A stretch of 35,626 nucleotides of DNA from Rossellomorea aquimaris (GCF_000935355.1 NZ_JXZC01000017.1:1-35626); one strand, 5' to 3'. Shown: positions 7,070 to 15,950, numbered from the stretch's first letter. Made by a program: numbers and translations. Notes: generated by a model not told the origin, from the sequence alone.

Positions 7070-10000
7070 TTAAGCGTTTTCTTCTACTTTTAATGCTTCA
7101 TCTAAGTGCTTGATGATGTCATAAGCCATATTAAACCATTTGGATGCTTCCAAGCGCGTGGTATTGATGGATATTTTAAGCTTAGAACCTTCCATACCAA
7201 GCCCGACAGCCCTGCCGTGTTTATTGCATAAGTTAAAGACTTTGGATCCATCGATCTGTGCCGTTCCGTCTGGCGACATGAAGATGTTCACAGATTTCTT
7301 ATCCTGCTTGATGGATTCAAGCTTTGTATTTTTAGCGTATATTTTCATTTCAGAGATTAAGAATAGATAGCCGACTTCCTCTGGATACTCTCCGAATCGG
7401 TCAAGGATCTCTTCTTCCAATTCTTCGATTTCCGGAAGGGAAGAAAGAGAACGGAACCGTTTATACATTTCAATCTTCTGATGGCCGTCTTTAATATAAT
7501 CATCCGGAATATAGGCATCGATTTCGATATCCACTTCAAAGCTCGACTCCGGCTGCTTCGGCAGATCTCCTTTTCGTTCCTCGATTGCTTCTTTCAGCAT
7601 TTGAGAGTACAAGTCAAATCCGACAGAATCAATAAAGCCGTGCTGCTGTGCTCCCAGGAGATTCCCTGCTCCACGGATCGTCAGGTCGCGCATGGCAATT
7701 TTAAATCCTGAACCGAGCTCAGTAAATTCTTTTATTGCCTGCAATCGTTTTTCTGCGACTTCCGTCAGCACCTTATCCTTACGATAGGTGAAGTAGGCAT
7801 AGGCCACCCTGTTTGATCGTCCTACCCGTCCTCTTAATTGATAGAGCTGAGACAAGCCCATCCGATCGGCATCAAAGACAATTAATGTGTTCACATTCGG
7901 GATATCTACCCCCGTCTCAATGATTGTCGTTGTGACCAATACATCGTATTCCCCAGCAAGGAAGCTTAAAATAACCGCTTCCAGCTCATTTTCACTCATT
8001 TGACCGTGTGCGTAGGCAATTCTCGCATCCGGTACAAGCATGGAGATTTCGTCTGCTTTCCTTTCAATATCCTCCACCCGGTTGTAGAGGAAATACACTT
8101 GACCGTTACGGGCCATTTCTCTTTCAATGGCTTCTTTTATCAAGGCACCGTTGTATTCCATCACATATGTCTGAACAGGGAAGCGATTCTCCGGTGGTGT
8201 TTCGATGACAGATAGATCCCTTACTCCAAGCATCGACATATGGAGTGTTCGTGGAATTGGGGTAGCCGTTAAAGTCAACACATCAATATTCGTCTTTAGT
8301 TGCTTGATCTTTTCTTTATGTGTAACCCCGAATCGCTGTTCTTCATCGATGATCAATAAACCTATATCACGATATTGAATGTCTTTAGACAGAAGACGGT
8401 GAGTTCCGACTACGATATCAACCGTACCATTCTTAAGACCCTTCGTCGTTTCCTGCTGCTGTTTTCTTGTTCTGAAACGGCTCAGTAACCCGATCTCAAC
8501 CGGAAAGTCCTGAAAACGCTCTTTAATCGTTTCATAATGCTGCTGAGCAAGGATTGTGGTCGGTACGAGAATGGCGACCTGCTTTCCATCGGCAATGGCT
8601 TTGAAGGCCGCACGAATGGCCACTTCTGTTTTCCCATAGCCTACGTCTCCACATAATAAGCGATCCATCGGACGTTCCCTTTCCATGTCGTGCTTGATCT
8701 CACTAATAGAACGCAGCTGATCGTCTGTTTCCTCATAAGGGAAGGCCATTTCAAACTCTCGTTGCATATCCCCATCAGGAGAAAAGGCATAGCCCTTTGC
8801 CGCTTCACGTTCAGCATAGAGTTTGATCAGGTCATCGGCTATATCCTGAACAGAAGACTGTACCTTCGACTTAACCTTTTTCCATTCGCTTCCGCCTAAT
8901 TTATATAGCTTGGGATCCTTATTTTCTGAAGCTACATATTTTTGAACGAGCTCAATTTGATCGACGGGAACATAGAGTTTGTCATTCCCCTGATACTTCA
9001 CATGCAGGTAATCTTTATGGACCCCGTTGATTTCTAATGTCTCAATCCCCAGGAATTTACCTATCCCGTGATTCACATGAACAACATGGTCGCCGACCTT
9101 CAGTTCAGAATAACTTTTGATTCGTTCAGCGTTTGAAAGCTTTTGTCTTCTGGGCTTCTTTTGGGTCCTCTTATTAAACAACTCTTCTTCCGTAATGACA
9201 GCAAGCTTCTGAAGGGGGAGCTCAAATCCGCTCGTCAGGCTTCCGTTAATCATTTGAATCGTTCCGGGTAACAGGTTATCTTCATCTTCCACGAAGGCGA
9301 TCTCAATTTTATAATCGTCCAGCACCCGTTGAAGCTTCTTCACCCGTTCTTCATCCGGTCCCAGTAAAACGACGGTATATTTTCCTTTTTTCCAGCGATC
9401 CAGTTCCGCCTTCAATACATTCATCTGCCCATGGAAATTCTGCATGGGTTTTGTAGATACATTAAAGATATTCTGTGGGCTTGTATTAGGAATATGACGC
9501 AGGAATAGTGAAAAATACACCTTTGGGAGCTTAGTAGAACTAATCAACCTGGAAAAGGCATGAGATACCGGTACGTCATGGATGATTTGTCCTTCTTGTA
9601 ACAAAGAGGTATACCACTCGGCTTCCTCTTTCTCAAGAGATTCACTCATTTCTTGTACACGACTGAATTCGTCAAAGAAAATGACCCCGTCCTCGGGTAA
9701 ATAATCTAGCAAACTACTAGGATTTTCATATGCCAACGATAAGTACTTGAAAATCTGCTCAGGGACCTGGCCATTTTCAAGCTGATCCATCTCATGTCCT
9801 ATGTACTCTGTTAACTTTTCCTTTACAGCAGCTGCTTTGACTTTCTTTAAACTCGAAGAAAGTCCGGATTCAATTTCACGGATCAATCTTTCGATATTCT
9901 CATATTTCAATAAGACCTCTGTGGCAGGACCTATTTCCATGGAATCCAGTTTATCAATCGATCGCTGATCCTCTACAGAAAATAATCGGATGGAATCAAT

Positions 10001-10600
10001 TTCTGTATCAAATAACTCGATCCGTACAGGATTTTGGGACGTTAAAGGAAACACATCGACGATCCCCCCACGAAGGCTGAATTCGCCAGGTGTACTGACC
10101 ATTCCCGTCCGCTGATATCCCATTTGAACCAATTGGTTTAACACTTCATCCAAGTCGATATCTTCCCCCGTTGTAAAACGAATTTGATTCGTTTCCCACA
10201 TTGATTTCGGAGGAAGGATCTTTCTTAACCCTGCAACAGGAACAATGTAGACACCTTTATGATTCTGGGACAGCTTGTTTAATACTTCAATTCGTTGAGC
10301 TCTCAGTTCCGGACTGGCCACACTTAATTCTGCTGCGATTAATTCATTGGCAGAATATAAATATACTTCATCCTCGGATAAAAATTGAATGAGATCGTCA
10401 TAGATTTTCTGCGCTTGAAACAAATTATGTGTAACCACTACAGTGGATTTCTTTGTTTGTAAATACACATCCGCTATATAGGCTGTTCGAGATGAGCCTG
10501 ACAATCCTGCTACAAGTTGTTCTGATAATTGTTCTTCCACTCCAGTGATGATGGACTGGATTTCTTCACTTTGATGAACCTGTTTTAGAATACCTTTCAA
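7070..10600 (-). CDS. mfd: Transcription-repair coupling factor Mfd
   Basis: A 1176-residue ATP-dependent translocase that removes RNA polymerase stalled at lesions and recruits UvrA. The order is a UvrB-like N-terminal part (about 1-350), a CarD-like RNA polymerase interaction domain (LKVGDHVVHVNHGIGKFLGIE), then two RecA-like motor domains with Walker A GDVGYGKTE, the DEEQ box in LLIIDEEQRFGV, TATPIPRTL and the QLRGRVGRS motif VI. A TRCF C-terminal domain (residues about 1020-1130) follows. Length equals that of B. subtilis Mfd within one residue. The start is TTG, with GGAGG 9 nt upstream; no ATG is better placed. It lies downstream of fin but is separated by the fin terminator. Confidence 0.98.
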   Translation of the reverse strand: MKGILKQVHQSEEIQSIITGVEEQLSEQLVAGLSGSSRTAYIADVYLQTKKSTVVVTHNLFQAQKIYDDLIQFLSEDEVYLYSANELIAAELSVASPELRAQRIEVLNKLSQNHKGVYIVPVAGLRKILPPKSMWETNQIRFTTGEDIDLDEVLNQLVQMGYQRTGMVSTPGEFSLRGGIVDVFPLTSQNPVRIELFDTEIDSIRLFSVEDQRSIDKLDSMEIGPATEVLLKYENIERLIREIESGLSSSLKKVKAAAVKEKLTEYIGHEMDQLENGQVPEQIFKYLSLAYENPSSLLDYLPEDGVIFFDEFSRVQEMSESLEKEEAEWYTSLLQEGQIIHDVPVSHAFSRLISSTKLPKVYFSLFLRHIPNTSPQNIFNVSTKPMQNFHGQMNVLKAELDRWKKGKYTVVLLGPDEERVKKLQRVLDDYKIEIAFVEDEDNLLPGTIQMINGSLTSGFELPLQKLAVITEEELFNKRTQKKPRRQKLSNAERIKSYSELKVGDHVVHVNHGIGKFLGIETLEINGVHKDYLHVKYQGNDKLYVPVDQIELVQKYVASENKDPKLYKLGGSEWKKVKSKVQSSVQDIADDLIKLYAEREAAKGYAFSPDGDMQREFEMAFPYEETDDQLRSISEIKHDMERERPMDRLLCGDVGYGKTEVAIRAAFKAIADGKQVAILVPTTILAQQHYETIKERFQDFPVEIGLLSRFRTRKQQQETTKGLKNGTVDIVVGTHRLLSKDIQYRDIGLLIIDEEQRFGVTHKEKIKQLKTNIDVLTLTATPIPRTLHMSMLGVRDLSVIETPPENRFPVQTYVMEYNGALIKEAIEREMARNGQVYFLYNRVEDIERKADEISMLVPDARIAYAHGQMSENELEAVILSFLAGEYDVLVTTTIIETGVDIPNVNTLIVFDADRMGLSQLYQLRGRVGRSNRVAYAYFTYRKDKVLTEVAEKRLQAIKEFTELGSGFKIAMRDLTIRGAGNLLGAQQHGFIDSVGFDLYSQMLKEAIEERKGDLPKQPESSFEVDIEIDAYIPDDYIKDGHQKIEMYKRFRSLSSLPEIEELEEEILDRFGEYPEEVGYLFLISEMKIYAKNTKLESIKQDKKSVNIFMSPDGTAQIDGSKVFNLCNKHGRAVGLGMEGSKLKISINTTRLEASKWFNMAYDIIKHLDEALKVEENA

Positions 10601-10650
10601 GTGTACGCTCCTCCCCTACGGATCTTTCTATATATCTCAGGTTGTAAACA

Positions 10651-10679
10651 GAAAAATGCTTTGGTTCTGAACCAAAGCG
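10651..10679 (-). terminator. Intrinsic terminator of fin
   Basis: GCTTTGGTTC / GAACCAAAGC perfect 10-bp stem with a 1-nt nominal loop, followed on the minus strand by ATTTTTC. It begins 4 bp after the fin stop codon. Confidence 0.8.
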
Positions 10680-10682
10680 TTC

Positions 10683-10913
10683 TTACTGAATGATATGATC
10701 TAATTGATGATAGTCCGGGTTTCTTTCCAGACTCTCCTGACAATCTTCACAGATGGTCTTTACATGGATATCTCCGTTGTCCCGATACTGAACCATGTGT
10801 AACCGTTCTTCATCTGACAGCGTATGAATCCCGAGCTGCTCCGAATGAACAGATACGTTTGAAAGTGTTCCAACATTCGTGCCACAATGTCGACACTGAT
10901 AATGGATTGCCAT
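10683..10913 (-). CDS. fin: Anti-sigma-F factor Fin (YabK)
   Basis: A 76-residue zinc-ribbon-like protein with two CxxC pairs (C7-x2-C10 and C55-x2-C58). It is the B. subtilis YabK/Fin protein, which inhibits sigma-F in the forespore and helps the switch to sigma-G. The ATG at 10913 is chosen because GGAGG is 8 nt upstream; it gives the usual MAIHYQCRHCG start rather than the longer reading frame. A consensus sigma-G-type promoter lies about 30 bp upstream and a terminator just downstream, so fin can be a one-gene unit between pth and mfd. Confidence 0.93.
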   Translation of the reverse strand: MAIHYQCRHCGTNVGTLSNVSVHSEQLGIHTLSDEERLHMVQYRDNGDIHVKTICEDCQESLERNPDYHQLDHIIQ

Positions 10914-10943
10914 ACCGTTTCCCTCCATACACATTTATACAGT

Positions 10944-10974
10944 TAGTATGAACCTGTTAGAGGGGAGTTATTCA
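10944..10974 (-). promoter_or_regulatory. Consensus sigma-G (forespore) promoter of fin
   Basis: On the minus strand TGAATA (10969-10974) and CATACTA (10944-10950) are separated by 18 bp; both match the sigma-G consensus exactly. Sigma-F and sigma-G promoters overlap in recognition, so sigma-F use is also possible. Confidence 0.75.
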
Positions 10975-11047
10975 ACTCTTAAAAAGGAATGATGGATGGC
11001 TTAACCAAGATGATCTATTTGTCTTGGAAGTTCAGTATATGAAACCC

Positions 11048-11605
11048 TTAATTGAATTTATTCATCACTTCGAGGAAAGGTTTATCGAACCATGTTTCGC
11101 ATGCTTCGACACTGGCAGAGATCGCCTTATCAAGCTCCGCCTGCTCTTCCTTATTAAATTTACCAAGTACGTAATCCGGAACGCTCATCCCATTGACAGG
11201 ACGGTCGATTCCAACTCTAAGACGATTAAAGTGTTGAGATCCTAAGTGAGCGATTGTCGATTTAATGCCGTTATGACCGCCTGCACTTCCTTTTTGTCTT
11301 AATCTTAATTTCCCTACTGGCAAGTCCAAATCATCATAGATCACCAGCAAATCTTCCTCTTCAATATCAAAATAATCCATAAGAGGGACAATGCTTTCTC
11401 CAGACAAATTCATATAGGTAAGGGGCTTTAATAAGATGATTTTTTCACCTTTATAATGGTACGTCCCGTACACTCCTTTAAACTTTGACTGATTTAACGA
11501 AACTCCCAGTCGATCTGCTAAAGCATCTATAATAACAAACCCGATATTGTGTCGTGTTTTCTCATATTGCGATCCCGGGTTTCCCAGTCCAACGATTAAC
11601 TTCAT
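11048..11605 (-). CDS. pth: Peptidyl-tRNA hydrolase (SpoVC)
   Basis: A 185-residue enzyme that cleaves peptidyl-tRNA released from ribosomes, recycling tRNA. The family motif MKLIVGLGNPGSQYEKTRHN gives catalytic His19 and substrate-contact Asn9. The conserved Asp lies in VIYDDLDLPVGKLRLR, followed by GSAGGHNGIKS. The gene is spoVC in B. subtilis because a temperature-sensitive allele blocks sporulation. The ATG at 11605 (AGAGGTG about 7 nt upstream) is preferred to the 17-residue longer frame, which lacks homology to the family. It follows ctc past a terminator and precedes fin. Confidence 0.97.
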   Translation of the reverse strand: MKLIVGLGNPGSQYEKTRHNIGFVIIDALADRLGVSLNQSKFKGVYGTYHYKGEKIILLKPLTYMNLSGESIVPLMDYFDIEEEDLLVIYDDLDLPVGKLRLRQKGSAGGHNGIKSTIAHLGSQHFNRLRVGIDRPVNGMSVPDYVLGKFNKEEQAELDKAISASVEACETWFDKPFLEVMNKFN

Positions 11606-11644
11606 TTCTAACACCTCTTCTGACCTTATACTTCTAGAATAACG

Positions 11645-11674
11645 TAAAAAGCGCAACCTGCAAAAGGTTACGCC
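11645..11674 (-). terminator. Intrinsic terminator of ctc
   Basis: GCGTAACCT / AGGTTGCGC stem (one G-T pair) with 5-nt loop and a following TTTTTACGTT tail on the minus strand. Confidence 0.7.
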
Positions 11675-11689
11675 AAAAAATATTGATTT

Positions 11690-12343
11690 TTATTCTTCCG
11701 TTGATTCACTTTCTTCACTGGCCTCTGACTCTCTTCCCTCTTCATTATCAGGAGTACCTGCTTCCTGCTCTTCACCACTATCGATCTCTTCTTCTTGTCT
11801 AGGAGCAAGAATGGAAGCAATCGTACGATCATCTTCTTCGTTAAGCGTTACGCTGTATTTGTCTCGGATATCACTGATCGTTACCGTTTCTCCGACTTGA
11901 AGATCGGCAATATCGACTTCAATCGCTTCTGGAATATCCTTAGGTTTAGCCGTAACAGAAACCTCATGTAATGGCTGCTGCAGTACGCCTCCGTCTTTTA
12001 CTCCAGCCGCTTCTCCTACAAGATCGATACGGACATCCGCATCAATTTCCTCTGACATATTTACAGCAAGGAAATCAACGTGTGTAACGGCATCCTTCAG
12101 ATGGTCCTGTTGATAGTCACTTAAAATGACGTTTTGTTTGTTGCCATCTACATTTAAAGAAATAATTCCGTTTCTTCCTACTTCGCGAATCGTTTTGATA
12201 AATGTAATGGCATCTACCATAATAGGTGTATTATCTGCTTTGTAGCCGTACACGACTCCGGGAATATTCCCCTCATGTCTCAGCTTTGTTAATGAAGATC
12301 GTTTAAAATCTTTTCTAGTATTTGCCTTTAATTCTGTTGCCAT
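11690..12343 (-). CDS. ctc: General stress protein Ctc / ribosomal protein L25 (TL5 form)
   Basis: A 217-residue 5S-rRNA-binding L25/TL5-type protein. Residues 1-92 form the L25 beta-barrel (ELKANTRKDFKRSSLTKLRHEGNIPGVVYG, DHLKDAVTHVDFLAVN). Residues 93-185 form the extra C-terminal TL5 domain. The last 35 residues are a strongly acidic low-complexity tail (about 15 Glu). In B. subtilis Ctc is induced by general stress through sigma-B, and the sequence upstream holds a good sigma-B promoter (12401-12426). The ribosome site AAGGTG is 11 nt from the ATG. It lies between prs and pth, as in relatives. Confidence 0.96.
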   Translation of the reverse strand: MATELKANTRKDFKRSSLTKLRHEGNIPGVVYGYKADNTPIMVDAITFIKTIREVGRNGIISLNVDGNKQNVILSDYQQDHLKDAVTHVDFLAVNMSEEIDADVRIDLVGEAAGVKDGGVLQQPLHEVSVTAKPKDIPEAIEVDIADLQVGETVTISDIRDKYSVTLNEEDDRTIASILAPRQEEEIDSGEEQEAGTPDNEEGRESEASEESESTEE

Positions 12344-12400
12344 GTCTAATCCAACACCTTCCCTAATCTTTTATGTTAGTTAAAGTTCTATATATAGTAA

Positions 12401-12426
12401 TTACCCTAATATGATTTGAAATAAAC
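12401..12426 (-). promoter_or_regulatory. Sigma-B promoter of ctc
   Basis: On the minus strand GTTTAT (12421-12426) and GGGTAA (12401-12406) are spaced 14 bp apart, matching the sigma-B pattern GTTTAA-N12-15-GGGWAW with one mismatch. The location agrees with the known sigma-B control of ctc. Confidence 0.7.
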
Positions 12427-12500
12427 ATAGAAAAATCAATTTATGACGGGAAGGACACTGAAAGAACCTTGTCAGATAGGTGTTTTAAAGATAAACAAAT

Positions 12501-12536
12501 AGAAAAGCCTGCCCTATATAAGGGACAGGCTTTTCT
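12501..12536. terminator. Intrinsic terminator of prs
   Basis: AGAAAAGCCTG... pairs with CAGGCTTTTCT around a CCCTTATATAGGG-type centre. Tails are T-rich on both strands; on the minus strand it ends the glmU–prs unit. Confidence 0.85.
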
Positions 12537-12565
12537 TCATATGCACAAACTACAAATATTAATTC

Positions 12566-13525
12566 TTAATCAAAAAGCGTGCTGACAGATTGTTGTTCAT
12601 AGACACGGATGATGGCTTCACTGATTAGTGGAGCCACTGACAGCGACTTCACTTTACCGATCATTTTCTCTTCACCTAATGGGATGGAGTTCGTCACAAC
12701 CAGTTCTTTAATATTTGAATTCTCGATGCGCTCAATCGCAGGACCCGAAAGAACAGGATGCGTACAGCAGGCAAAGACTTCTTTCGCTCCGTTTTCTACT
12801 AACGCATTTGCAGCAAGCGTGATTGTACCTGCTGTATCAATGATATCATCGATCAAGATGGCGATTTTCCCGTCGATATTACCAACGATATTCATAACCT
12901 CTGCAACGTTTGGTTTTGGACGGCGTTTATCGATGATGGCAATCGGTGCTTTCAATCGTTCCGCAAGCTTACGTGCTCTTGTCACTCCTCCGTGGTCCGG
13001 GGATACGATCACAAGGTCTTCATTATTGAATCCTCTTTCTTCAAAGTAATCCGCTAAGATCGGAACACCCATCAGGTGATCAATTAAGATATCAAAGAAA
13101 CCTTGAATTTGAGGAGCGTGCAGGTCCAGCGTAATAACGCGGGTAGCACCGGCAGTCTCTAACAGGTTCGCAACCAATTTAGCTGTGATCGGCTCACGCG
13201 CTCTTGCTTTACGATCCTGACGGGCATAACCATAATAAGGCATAACAATGTTGATCGTTTTAGCAGATGCCCGTTTCAAAGCATCGACCATAATAAGAAG
13301 CTCCATCAGATTTTCATTTACAGGCTGACAAGTAGACTGAATGACGAATACATCACACCCACGGATACTTTCTTCAATGTTAATCTGGATTTCACCGTCA
13401 CTAAAACGCTTAACAGAAGATTTCCCTAACTCTACTCCTACTTCATCGGCAATTTCCTTTGCAAGATGGTAGTTTGAATTGAGGGAGAAAATTTTTAATT
13501 TGGAATTAATATAAGAGTTTGGCAT
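12566..13525 (-). CDS. prs: Ribose-phosphate pyrophosphokinase (PRPP synthase)
   Basis: A 319-residue enzyme making PRPP from ribose-5-phosphate and ATP, the common precursor for purines, pyrimidines, NAD, His and Trp. Visible motifs are the ATP flexible loop [17 protein letters not shown], the metal-binding [29 protein letters not shown] and the PRPP-binding loop [12 protein letters not shown]. Length is close to the 317 residues of B. subtilis Prs. ATG has GGAGG 6 nt upstream. It follows glmU by 13 bp and shares its promoter, tying nucleotide supply to UDP-GlcNAc synthesis. Confidence 0.98.
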   Translation of the reverse strand: MPNSYINSKLKIFSLNSNYHLAKEIADEVGVELGKSSVKRFSDGEIQINIEESIRGCDVFVIQSTCQPVNENLMELLIMVDALKRASAKTINIVMPYYGYARQDRKARAREPITAKLVANLLETAGATRVITLDLHAPQIQGFFDILIDHLMGVPILADYFEERGFNNEDLVIVSPDHGGVTRARKLAERLKAPIAIIDKRRPKPNVAEVMNIVGNIDGKIAILIDDIIDTAGTITLAANALVENGAKEVFACCTHPVLSGPAIERIENSNIKELVVTNSIPLGEEKMIGKVKSLSVAPLISEAIIRVYEQQSVSTLFD

Positions 13526-13538
13526 TGTGGACCTCCAA

Positions 13539-14912
13539 TTATTTCTTATGGTTTAGATTTTGAACATAGTTTTCTTTATTTACTTGGCGAGCTCTTGCAA
13601 TTGAAAGAGACTCTCCAGGAACATCCTCAGTAATCGTAGAACCAGCAGCAATGTAAGCACCTTTTCCGACTTTCACTGGCGCGACCAGATTAGAATTACA
13701 GCCTACAAATACACCATCTTCAATCTTCGTCAAGTGCTTGTCCTTCCCATCATAGTTCACTGTGATCGATCCACATCCAATGTTGACGTCACTTCCAACC
13801 TCTGCATCCCCAATATAACTTAAGTGAGATGCTTTACTTGCTTTACCAAATGAAGCCTTCTTAATTTCGACGAAGTTACCAATCTTCACTTCATCCTCAA
13901 TGGTCGAAGCCGGACGAATGTGAGCAAATGGCCCAATATGAACATCCGATCCAATCGAGCTGTCATGAGCAACAGATTGCTTCACGACTGTTCGGTCGCC
14001 GATTTGACAATCCTTCACCTCAGAGTTTGGTCCGATCATAGCGTCTTCACCGATTGTGGTGCTGCCCGTAAGAACCGTACCCGGAAGGATAACCGTATCT
14101 CTGCCAATCGTCACATCGGCATCGATATACGTAGTGTTTGGATCCTTTATCGTTACACCATTTCGCATATGGTATTCATTGATGCGCTTTTTCATCGTGA
14201 TCTCTGCCTGAGACAGTGCAACACGGTCATTCACACCCAATGTCTCATCAAAGTCACTTGTTTGGTACGCACTTACGATTTCGCCTTCAGCTTGAAGGAT
14301 CTCAATCACATCCGGTAAATAATACTCGCCTTGCACGTTATCATTGGAAACCTTTTTCAAGGCATCGAATAACGCTTTATTATCAAAACAATAAGTTCCA
14401 GTATTAATTTCTTTCACGTTTCGCTCTTCATCAGTTGCGTCCTTGTGTTCAACAATGCGCTCCACTAAGCCATCTTGATTACGGATGATACGTCCGTATC
14501 CATCTGGAGATTCAGTGTGACCAGTCAAGATAGTCGCTTTCGCACCCTGTCCTTCATGATGCTTCACTAATGCTTCCATCGTTTCCCCTTTAATGAGCGG
14601 TGTATCACCACATACCACTAAAGTAGTACCTTCTAAATCACCCAGCACATCCTCAGACTGCATGACAGCGTGAGCGGTGCCTAATTGCTCAGCCTGAAGG
14701 GCAAAATCACTCTTCCCCTCTAAATGCGACTTCACAAGCTCGGCACCATGGCCAACGATTGTGACAGTCTTCTCTATATGTAGTGTTGAAATTTGGTCGA
14801 CCACATGTTCCACCATCGGCTTGCCACACACAGGATGAAGAACTTTGTAAAGCTTCGACTTCATTCTCGTACCCTGTCCAGCAGCTAATATAACGGCATA
14901 TCTATTTGTCAT
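13539..14912 (-). CDS. glmU: Bifunctional UDP-GlcNAc pyrophosphorylase / GlcN-1-P acetyltransferase GlmU
   Basis: A 457-residue bifunctional enzyme that acetylates glucosamine-1-phosphate and then couples it to UTP, giving UDP-GlcNAc for peptidoglycan and teichoic acids. The N-terminal uridyltransferase begins [24 protein letters not shown] (about 1-230). The C-terminal part is a left-handed beta-helix of hexapeptide repeats ([33 protein letters not shown] and on). ATG at 14912 is preferred over an upstream in-frame ATG because GGAGG lies 7 nt before it and it gives the normal MTNRYAVIL start. A sigma-A-like promoter lies at 14947-14975, next to the repeat array. Confidence 0.98.
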   Translation of the reverse strand: MTNRYAVILAAGQGTRMKSKLYKVLHPVCGKPMVEHVVDQISTLHIEKTVTIVGHGAELVKSHLEGKSDFALQAEQLGTAHAVMQSEDVLGDLEGTTLVVCGDTPLIKGETMEALVKHHEGQGAKATILTGHTESPDGYGRIIRNQDGLVERIVEHKDATDEERNVKEINTGTYCFDNKALFDALKKVSNDNVQGEYYLPDVIEILQAEGEIVSAYQTSDFDETLGVNDRVALSQAEITMKKRINEYHMRNGVTIKDPNTTYIDADVTIGRDTVILPGTVLTGSTTIGEDAMIGPNSEVKDCQIGDRTVVKQSVAHDSSIGSDVHIGPFAHIRPASTIEDEVKIGNFVEIKKASFGKASKASHLSYIGDAEVGSDVNIGCGSITVNYDGKDKHLTKIEDGVFVGCNSNLVAPVKVGKGAYIAAGSTITEDVPGESLSIARARQVNKENYVQNLNHKK

Positions 14913-14946
14913 TTTTGGTCCTCCAATAACCTTTTTATCCATAACG

Positions 14947-14975
14947 AATATATCCTAAAAACTTTATCATTTCAA
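14947..14975 (-). promoter_or_regulatory. Putative sigma-A promoter of glmU–prs
   Basis: On the minus strand TTGAAA (14970-14975) and TATATT (14947-14952) are separated by 17 bp, about 35 bp upstream of the glmU start. A second TTGACA at 15001-15006 abuts the repeat array but lacks a good -10 partner. Confidence 0.6.
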
Positions 14976-15008
14976 GGATTCATATAAAAGTACATATATT
15001 TGTCAAAC

Positions 15009-15132
15009 GAAAAGCGGAGGCGGCTCGTTCAGAGGCGACAAGCATAAGGCGAATCCGCACAAAAGGCGCTCTTTGCCTTTTTTGTGGATTTGACTTATGA
15101 CCTCGAGCCTCTAGCCGCCGGAGCTGGACATC
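15009..15132. repeat. Imperfect-palindrome intergenic repeat, copy A1
   Basis: About 124 bp with GC content above the local background. Nested arms: GGCGGCT (15019-15025) with AGCCGCC (15113-15119), AGAGGC with GCCTCT, CATAAG with CTTATG, then a distal arm AATCCGC... with ...GTGGATT capped by AAAGGC/GCCTTT. Begins GAAAAGCGG and ends GGAGCTGGACATC, as do the other copies. I do not know a named family for it. Confidence 0.9.
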
Positions 15133-15135
15133 ATC

Positions 15136-15259
15136 GAAAAGCGGAAGGGGCTCGCCCTGGGGCGACAAGCATAAGACGAGTAACCCGGAAAGGCGCCCTT
15201 TGCCTTTTTGGGTTACTTGGCTTATGACCTCGAGCCCCAAGCCCCTGGAGCTGGACATC
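15136..15259. repeat. Imperfect-palindrome intergenic repeat, copy A2
   Basis: Same architecture 127 bp on from A1. The outer arm is AGGGGCT (15146-15152) with AGCCCCT (15240-15246), the middle arm TGGGGC with GCCCCA, and the distal arm AGTAACCC (15179-15186) with GGGTTACT (15210-15217). All three arm sequences differ from A1 yet still pair. Confidence 0.9.
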
Positions 15260-15261
15260 TC

Positions 15262-15384
15262 GAAAAGCGGAGGCGGCTCGTTCAGGCCCGACAAGCATAA
15301 GATGAATTGGCCGGAAAGGCGCCCTTTGCCTTTTTGGCCAATTTAGCTTATGACCTCGAGGGACTAGCCGCCGGAGCTGGACAT
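15262..15384. repeat. Imperfect-palindrome intergenic repeat, copy A3
   Basis: Same architecture 126 bp on from A2. The outer arm is GGCGGCT/AGCCGCC, and the distal arm AATTGGCC/GGCCAATT, again a different sequence that pairs perfectly. The middle arm AGGCCC/GGGACT has one mismatch. Confidence 0.9.
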
Positions 15385-15387
15385 AAC

Positions 15388-15440
15388 GAAAAGCAGAGGC
15401 GGCTTGCTCAGGCCCGATATGACCGGAAAGGCGCACTTTA
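15388..15440. repeat. Truncated 5' copy of the repeat (A4)
   Basis: Starts 126 bp after A3 with GAAAAGCAGAGGCGGCTTG and CAGGCCCGA, then jumps to CCGGAAAGGCGC and stops. The CATAAG arm, the distal arm and the whole right half are missing, so it cannot fold like the others. Confidence 0.8.
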
Positions 15441-15568
15441 ACATCTATGTCGAATTTTCTTTCCCTTAAGGTACAAAAAAATAATAATAATAGGTTTCAA
15501 TACTCTAAACATCGGGGTATACAAAAAACGTAAGAACTGCCACTTTTAAACGATTGGCTCTTAAAGAC

Positions 15569-15599
15569 AAAAAAAAGAGCCTTACAAAAGTAGGCTCTT
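15569..15599 (-). terminator. Intrinsic terminator of spoVG
   Basis: AAGAGCCTAC / GTAAGGCTCTT stem followed by eight T on the minus strand, 17 bp beyond the spoVG stop. Confidence 0.85.
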
Positions 15600-15615
15600 G
15601 ATGTAATAGATTCTA

Positions 15616-15909
15616 TTAGGAAGCCCCAGCTTCTTCTAACTCAACTTCTTCTAACTCACCTAGACGATGATACTCAGCTAAAACGGCATCTTGGATCTTG
15701 CCGCGAGTACCCGAATTGATTGGGTGAGCAATATCACGAAATTCTCCATCTGGAGTCCGCTTGCTTGGCATCGCTACAAATAAGCCATTGTTCCCATCAA
15801 TAACGCGAATGTCATGAACAACAAATTCATTATCCAGCGTAATAGATGCGATAGCTCTCATGCGACCATCGGTGTTTACTCGGCGTAATCTTACGTCTGT
15901 TACTTCCAT
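15616..15909 (-). CDS. spoVG: Septation/regulatory protein SpoVG
   Basis: A 97-residue protein of the SpoVG family ([64 protein letters not shown]). In B. subtilis it affects asymmetric septation and cortex formation, and homologues bind nucleic acids. The ATG at 15909 (AGGTGG 8 nt upstream) matches the family start better than an in-frame GTG four codons earlier. The C-terminus is acidic ([13 protein letters not shown]). A near-perfect sigma-H promoter and a long AT-rich stretch lie upstream, the arrangement under which AbrB represses spoVG. Confidence 0.97.
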   Translation of the reverse strand: MEVTDVRLRRVNTDGRMRAIASITLDNEFVVHDIRVIDGNNGLFVAMPSKRTPDGEFRDIAHPINSGTRGKIQDAVLAEYHRLGELEEVELEEAGAS

Positions 15910-15950
15910 TCTGTTCACCACCTTTTTCCCTAGATGAAATCTACTCTATG

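Noticed and set aside
11004..11028. Weak hairpin after pth as a terminator
   Set aside because: Only a 6-bp stem (CCAAGA/TCTTGG) with a poor T-tail.
14980..15436. Two minus-strand ORFs of about 100 residues in the repeat array
   Set aside because: They only translate the repeats (recurring MLVxxERAASAFR), have no ribosome site and no independent evidence of coding.
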